Assembly: GCA_026413225.1 (NCBI GenBank)
Contig: CM048553.1
Location: forward strand, 24,862,501 to 24,926,500
Source of the DNA: Otis tarda
Taxonomy: Eukaryota > Chordata > Aves > Otidiformes > Otididae
Direction of reading: 5' to 3'
DNA length: 64,000 bases
The notes under the pieces are model-generated. The model saw only the letters and a program-made list of their open reading frames with translations, did no database searches and was not told the origin of the DNA. Below, one piece after another: positions 60,823-64,000 of the stretch; position 1 is the first letter of the stretch, and each line of letters begins with the position of its first letter. The translations under genes and the position numbers were made by a program.

Positions 60823-63800
60823 CTGCAGTAAAGGGTCCAAAGGAAGCACCTTCTGCTTAAGCCTCTGTTCCCTGGACAGGACGGTGTCTAAAACCCTGCA
60901 TACATACAGCCCTGCTCTTCCTTGGGAACAGCCTTGTGCGTGTGGGAAACAGGTTGTCCTCAGCAGCTACACCAAGACATAGGAATTTATTCCTGAAGCA
61001 ACTTAGCTTCTTGTGTCTTTCAAATCTCCACTCGGTGTTTCCTTCTTTGTCCCCATGTCCCAGGAGGCAGCTCCTAAGCCCTCAGCATTTACTGCATGCA
61101 CACCCCACAGCCAAGGAGATGGAAAGGGAATTTTCTGCGTTGCTGCTGGTTTTGCTCTGAAAGGTGCTCAGACACATGGCGATGGGCACTTTGGAGGAAC
61201 CTGAATAGTACAGAATATGCTGCCAGCTCTGTTTGAAATCACTTTCTTCCCAGTGAGGTTGCACCTTCATCCTGTGGAAAGACATTATCATTCATTTAAT
61301 ACAGCTTAAAGTGGAAAGATAAGAGTATTGGCTCTGTGTGGGGGACTCTAAGGCTGCAGTTCATTTCTGAGCTGGTGAGCAAACAGGAGCAGTCATAGGA
61401 GGCGATACAAGTGAACAATGTAGAACAAACCTGATGAGATCTGCAGAGGAATTGTTCTCTTCTCTAATCTCTTCCTTTAAAGAAAAAAAGAAGGAATAAG
61501 ACTGGAAATAAAGCACCAGTTTTTAGCAGTGCGTGCAATTAACTATTGAAACAGCTTGCTGTGGATTGTCCTTCATTTTAAGGCTTTCAAACAAGGCAGG
61601 ATGTCTTTCTAAAAGAGATTCAGACAGAATCAGCCTTGATGGCAGGATTCCTGTGTTGTGCGGGGGCTCAGATGAGATTTTTTATAAAAACTTTCCCGGC
61701 CTTAGATTCCCAATAAGTTTCACTTTATTTGCTCTCCCTTTTTGCATAGTGGGAAGAGGGCATATTTTTTTCCATAGATAGCAAAGCATTAATTTAAGTC
61801 TTGGTAATTTCATAAGTATATTTCATATATATATGCATGTATATGTAGTTTTAGTTGTAGACTCATATTAAAAAATCTGTCTCTGCATTGTGTCTTTGTC
61901 TTGTCTTTACTTCTACAGATTAAGTTTTCAAGTTTCCAGCTCCTGTGACTGAAGCCAGCACCAAGAACAAGGCAATTCCTTGTTCTAAACCTATTAAGAT
62001 TAAATATCACATACAAATAAACATAAAAATAAAGCATCATGTAAAAATGCACAGCAAGGTCAAAGATTTTGATACATCTGTGTGGATCAGATAATAGGAC
62101 TTTGCTGCTTATCATTATCTTCCCAATGTGATCCTAAAAGCTTTGCTTATTTAAAAAATTATCTGGTGCTAAAACTTAGGACACCTAAGGTCACCTAACA
62201 GCTGCATGGGCTGGTATGTACAACAGAGGGCCACAGAGGAGGCTCATGCCCTTCCAGAGTGATAGTGGGAGGACAGGCAGGACAGCGAGGAGCCCCTAAA
62301 GTCTTACTGGTCTTACTGGTATCTGTGTTTCACCATGGAGTCACTGGGACATCAATTCACTTCCCTGCCATCTAATACATACAAAAAATCAGCAATTTTT
62401 TTAAAATTCAAAAGCATATTGATTTAAGAAAGAAAATAAGTATGAGATTAAGACTTCAGATGACCTGCGCTGGTCTGCCTTCATTCATTTAAGGGCTATA
62501 TTATGTTATGTTAGCATCTGTGATAGGTAACTGATTCAAGAGAATTATGCTAAAGTCAGGGCCATCAGTGAACCTTTCCACTGGTAATTTAAGCTACTGT
62601 TCTGGTCTCTTTCCAGTGTTATTTACGTCTGGCTAACTTGACTACCAGATAGAAAGTACACAAACTCAGCCATTAAAAGATCTATTCCAGAGAACAGATT
62701 ATTGTGGAGGTAAGAGTGTTTGTATTCAACATTTTGTCAAAATACCAAGCTGGTCCTGTGGGAGGCTGGAAAATATTTTCCTCCCCTTCGAGGTCTTGGT
62801 TCTGCTTAATGTGACCTGTACTGCAAACATTGTGAGAGGATGGTGTTTAGTTTGAGCTTACATTTTCAGCCTTACTGCAGTTATAATTAGAAGAATCTAG
62901 CACTGGTCTCTGTTTTCTTTCTGAATATTAATTCTGTTCATTGTCACTTTTGTGCATCAACTGGCATTCTAAATTGATTAATTAGCTGCAATTTTATTCA
63001 TAGTCATCCTGAAGAAGAGATATAAGCCTAAACCAATTCCCTGCATCCACTGTCCAAAATCCAAATTCAGATCCCTTCTCAAAAGGTCCCTGTTTTAACA
63101 CATTGGACTTAAATCCCCAGTGCGTGTGTCCTGGCCTTCAGGCGTATCTGCAATCTACTTTTGAATAGCATTTGGCTTTCAGGCTCTCTATTTTGGAAAA
63201 AAATAATATCTGTCTCTAAAAAGTCATGATCTAACAGCAGAACTCAGACAATAAATCAGGCTAGTTGTCACTATATGGTCAGAAATGAATAAAAAACCTC
63301 TTAAAAATGAGATCTGAAAGTTGGAAATTAAATAAAAGAACATGGAATAACAATAGAAAACAGCTCAAAAAAGAGAGGCATTTTTTTTTTAGTGAATAAA
63401 TTCTTAATTGAATTTTCCTCTTTCACAAACTGTTTTAAAATTACGGTAATTCCTTATTCTGTTGTTTTTCCATAGCATTTAAAAAATAATGTTTACACAC
63501 ATTTTGCAGTGCATAGGATGGCCTATAGTATGCAGTAAGGTAGTATTGGCCCTATTTTCATTCCTTGATTAGGAAAATGCATCCATGTACACTTGAAAAT
63601 TTCCTTATTTCAAGCAAAATTGTTCCAAGAAAACGTCATGAATGCTTTGGTCTTTTTGTATTGAGGGCAAAACGTGTAAGTCAATACTCACAAAATGTCT
63701 CTCAGTGTTCTTAATATAATTTCCATGGCTGAGATAATTCAAATTTCCTTTCCTAAATTGCATCTGAAGTGCTCTTTAAGAAAAGAAAGAAACTTTCTTT

Positions 63801-64000
63801 GCTACTGCAGAGCACTTCATTCCAGAGACAAGGATCTTACACGAATCAGTTCCAGTGCCATCCTCAAGTTAATAGCCTACTTTAAAGGAAATGTTTAAGT
63901 AAGTGCAAATGTTTCCTTTTTCTCCTTTTGGGCTGTACCAAGCAGATGTACTAATACTGGCTATGCAGAACACACTGTCTGCAGCATGAAATAAAGATCA
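60823..64000. other. Unique DNA, one exon candidate
   Basis: No gene is recognised apart from the candidate exon 62617-62709. A 9-bp unit TCTTACTGG is tandemly duplicated at 62302-62319. The AT-rich run at about 61818-61850 is a TA/TG-type simple sequence. An AATAAA near the right edge (63988-63993) is isolated and not evidence of a gene end by itself. Confidence 0.5.
62617..62709 (+). other. Candidate non-coding exon, plus strand
   Basis: A strong acceptor (TACTGTTCTGGTCTCTTTCCAG) ends at 62616 and a strong donor, TGGAG|GTAAGA, starts at 62710. The 93 bp between them contain stops in all three frames, so a coding role is excluded and a UTR or lncRNA exon would be the only reading. Together with 12251-12345 and 34396-34453 it could belong to one plus-strand spliced RNA, but nothing in the sequence links them. 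Confidence 0.33.

Overview
This window looks like a piece of a bird nuclear genome. The decisive evidence is four CR1 LINE 3' ends carrying the avian 8-bp tail (ATTCTATG/CATAGAAT units) and one long terminal repeat of a type I associate with birds. The sequence is AT-rich and poor in interspersed repeats, and stops are frequent in all frames. I found no protein-coding gene that I can name, no tRNA or rRNA, no CRISPR array and nothing bacterial. The ORFs of 60-200 codons scattered through it read as chance ORFs: they share no family motifs and often overlap an equally long ORF on the other strand. The best description is intergenic or deep intronic avian DNA, probably a gene desert or a large intron of a neighbouring gene.

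Layout. 1-3400: unique AT-rich DNA. 3401-3670 and 5716-5853: two plus-strand CR1 3' ends. 5854-25468: unique DNA with several splice-site-bounded candidate exons (9464-9637 minus, 12251-12345 plus, 12679-12726 minus, 21456-21557 plus), a 24-bp perfect palindrome, three abutting E-boxes and a poly-C tract. 25469-25880: a longer minus-strand CR1. 25881-36269: unique DNA with a 25-bp palindrome, an enhancer-like block near 30.8-31.0 kb, possible very old amniote repeats near 32.8-33.1 and 35.2 kb, and the best plus-strand exon candidate (34396-34453). 36270-37760: a decayed CR1-like LINE that still shows reverse-transcriptase motifs. 39325-39705: the 3' end of another old CR1. 40209-46792: unique DNA with one candidate exon, two local GC-richer patches and two MIR-like SINE fragments. 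46793-47030: a young minus-strand CR1. 47031-58884: unique DNA with enhancer-like blocks and a protein-like decayed stretch at 53134-53411. 58891-59830: a complete solo LTR with TG...CA ends and 6-bp flanking direct repeats matching at 5 of 6 positions. 59837-64000: unique DNA with two more exon candidates.

No set of genes here can be said to work together. If anything is transcribed, the simplest model is one or more spliced non-coding RNAs (plus-strand exon candidates at 12.3, 34.4 and 62.6 kb; minus-strand ones at 9.5, 12.7, 40.2 and 60.7 kb) or rare alternative exons of a flanking gene. All exon calls rest on splice-site consensus alone and should be treated as hypotheses. I saw no convincing undescribed biological system. 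The observations most worth a second look are the dated solo LTR, the 24- and 25-bp palindromes, the E-box trio, the homeodomain-type palindrome pair near 53.03 kb and the cleanest exon candidates.
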